This document shows positions 62,659 to 64,000 of a stretch of DNA of 64,000 bases, in pieces. The notes under the pieces were generated by a model, which was given only the letters and a program-made list of their open reading frames with translations, searched no databases and was not told the origin of the DNA. The number at the start of each line of letters is the position of its first letter. Positions within the stretch are counted from its first letter, which is position 1. The stretch is taken from assembly GCA_037045145.1 (NCBI GenBank), contig JBAOIA010000011.1, positions 1,960,119 to 2,024,118 of the forward strand, read 5' to 3'. The stretch is from Bacteroidia bacterium (GTDB lineage: Bacteria; Bacteroidota; Bacteroidia; AKYH767-A; OLB10). A program made the translations under genes and the position numbers.

Positions 62659-64000
62659 ATGGCGGATTTAAAAGACATACTGAATAATTTTCCTGAAGAA
62701 ACACTTCAAAACACCATTAATGGAAAAATCCTCAATGGTGTTATAAATTGGGAGAAAAAGCCAATTCTCTTGAAAGCTGAACAAATTGAATCCAACCAAA
62801 TTTTATTCAGCCTTAACACAGCCCCACTGCGTGTATCATTCACAAGTAATGCTATTGGCGACAATGAAACTGACAAAGCAACCATTGCTCAAAGCTTATT
62901 CTGGATTACTAATGTAAAAGATGAAAGCATTGAGATAAAATATCTTCCCTGTGGCACTAGCCAAACTTTCAACGAATCTCTTGAAATTGGTTTTGGCGAT
63001 AATATAATCTTGGCAAATAAGAATGTTAAGATTGAGAAGTTATCTGAAAATCTTAATAATGATTTTGTATTCCAATCCGAAAGATCTGATTTTATTTTTG
63101 TTCAAACCTATCCCGGCAATACAGATTTAAGCTTCACAATACACGGTCTTCGCAAACGAGTTGATATTTTGGTGAAAGAGAATAAATGGATTGTTCAGAA
63201 AATAACCAATAAGCCATTTGCCAAAAAATACGCAGACTTTTCAATCCTGAATGTAGCTGAATACCCGTCAATCAAATTTGTAGAGGCATCAAAAGCAAAA
63301 GAAGCTTACGAAACTATTAAAGCAGAAGAAGCTAAAGGCAATACACTTATTGCACTATGGCAAACCTATTCTGCAGTTGAATTAGAAAGGGCAAACCAAC
63401 TCAAAGAAAAGGTTGGTGAATTAAGCTTCAACCGAATTAGATTTCTTCCAGATGGAATTACGAAAGTTCGAATTGGTAATTTGACAGAAGAACTGAAATT
63501 AGCAATTAACGAAAGTAAGGATGATTTATTAAACACTTCACTAGAACTTACAATAGAAAAGGAAGGTGAAGTAAAGCAGGCAGAAAATAAGCGGTTCTTA
63601 ATGAAATCAATAAGTAATGATTTTTCTTTTGAACTATATGATGAACTAAGTTCTATTCCTGAAACAGGTAAATTCCTTATCTCTCTAATAGGCGATGAGA
63701 TTGTAAACAAAAGAAGGGAAAGGGCATTAAAGAGTCTTAGAGAGGATAGGAAATTTATTACCAGAAATCTGCTTTTTGCAATCGAGGGTGCTTCTGATGC
63801 TATGTTAGCAAAAAAGAGGAATGAAAAAGCCTTAACAGAAAGAACCAGAAAGTTTTTGAAAGACAAATTTGGTATAGATGATTTAACGGCAAATCAGAAA
63901 GAAGCTGTTGAGATTGCTATTAATACCCCTGATATTGCAATAGTTCAGGGTCCTCCAGGAACAGGTAAATCTACAGTGGTTGCCGCCATTTGCGATAGAC
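62659..64000 (+). CDS. SF1 helicase, COG1112-like (3' end beyond the window)
   Basis: The frame is open from ATG 62659 to the window end (447 codons). The first 390 or so residues are beta-rich and then helical, with no recognised domain. Motif I (QGPPGTGKST) appears at about residues 432-441, preceded by the Q-motif-like LTANQKEAV. This is the arrangement of UPF1/Dna2-like SF1B helicases. In Mokosh systems a kinase and a COG1112-type helicase are fused and paired with a PLD nuclease. Here they are adjacent genes, and any partner downstream is out of view. Confidence 0.82.
   Translation, partial: MADLKDILNNFPEETLQNTINGKILNGVINWEKKPILLKAEQIESNQILFSLNTAPLRVSFTSNAIGDNETDKATIAQSLFWITNVKDESIEIKYLPCGTSQTFNESLEIGFGDNIILANKNVKIEKLSENLNNDFVFQSERSDFIFVQTYPGNTDLSFTIHGLRKRVDILVKENKWIVQKITNKPFAKKYADFSILNVAEYPSIKFVEASKAKEAYETIKAEEAKGNTLIALWQTYSAVELERANQLKEKVGELSFNRIRFLPDGITKVRIGNLTEELKLAINESKDDLLNTSLELTIEKEGEVKQAENKRFLMKSISNDFSFELYDELSSIPETGKFLISLIGDEIVNKRRERALKSLREDRKFITRNLLFAIEGASDAMLAKKRNEKALTERTRKFLKDKFGIDDLTANQKEAVEIAINTPDIAIVQGPPGTGKSTVVAAICDR

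Larger units (their letters stand above)
35679..64000 (+). mobile_element. Integrated element / genomic island, left part
   Basis: The region after mnmE starts with a repeat cluster, a zinc-finger/HTH protein and a tyrosine recombinase reading away from the junction. A replication-type VirE/DUF3987 protein, a mobile mystery protein pair and a long run of defence genes follow, all on the + strand. The chromosomal housekeeping pattern stops exactly here, and the early island genes (about 36-42 kb) look visibly richer in G and C than the flank. No tRNA gene adjoins the left end. The right end and the attachment duplicate lie outside the window, so the element type (ICE, IME or plain island) is open. 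Confidence 0.65.

Noticed and set aside
63366..63866. 166-codon minus-strand ORF near the window end
   Set aside because: It is the shadow of the open helicase frame running from 62659 through the window end to motif I.

Overview
The window reads as a chromosome segment of a Bacteroidota bacterium, probably near the Chitinophagaceae/Sphingobacteriales. Support comes from TAnnTTTG promoter elements without obvious Shine-Dalgarno sites, a tmRNA with the tag GETNYALAA, and family content typical of the phylum (DUF4199, a BT4734-like/DUF3987 protein, a flexirubin-type MMPL-acyltransferase-methyltransferase fusion). This assignment is an inference from gene content. No search was run.

Bases 1 to about 35,680 look like ordinary chromosome. 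They hold the end of mutS2, tmRNA, yebC, flavoprotein genes and a three-gene block resembling aryl-polyene/flexirubin pigment genes (3.3-10.0 kb). Next come hppD, recR, a sodium:solute symporter with a GlcD-like oxidase, pcrA, ornithine aminotransferase, a DEAD-box helicase and a TerC protein. An exopolysaccharide locus follows at 24.1-32.3 kb (asnB-like, glycosyltransferase, Wza-like, Wzc-like, rfbC, WecA/MraY-like), then rhomboid, a gmhB-like phosphatase, an aminotransferase and an intact mnmE.

Immediately after mnmE the character changes. A cluster of TTGTTGCCC repeats, a zinc-finger/HTH protein and a tyrosine recombinase mark the left end of an integrated element whose right end is outside the window. 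Its front part (35.7-42.4 kb) carries an HTH protein, a VirE-like/DUF3987 replication-type protein and a mobile mystery protein A/B (Xre plus Fic) pair behind a repeat-rich operator.

From 42.5 kb to the window end all genes lie on the + strand, mostly 0-30 bp apart. They form a composite defence island. A type I restriction-modification system (Xre regulator, hsdM, hsdS, hsdR; hsdM is broken by a frameshift) is interrupted between hsdS and hsdR by an Mrr-like nuclease and a DUF6361 / phospholipase-D-like / SF2-helicase module. After hsdR come a RecB-like nuclease with a DUF5655 tail and a long prokaryotic Argonaute. The Argonaute keeps the MID guide-anchoring residues but has lost the first catalytic Asp of PIWI. 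A second block, after a 125 bp gap, holds a TerY-P-type triad (vWA, PP2C, kinase with zinc ribbon) followed by an SF1 helicase cut by the window end. The strongest candidate for something new is the nuclease + inactive Argonaute pair inside this restriction operon.
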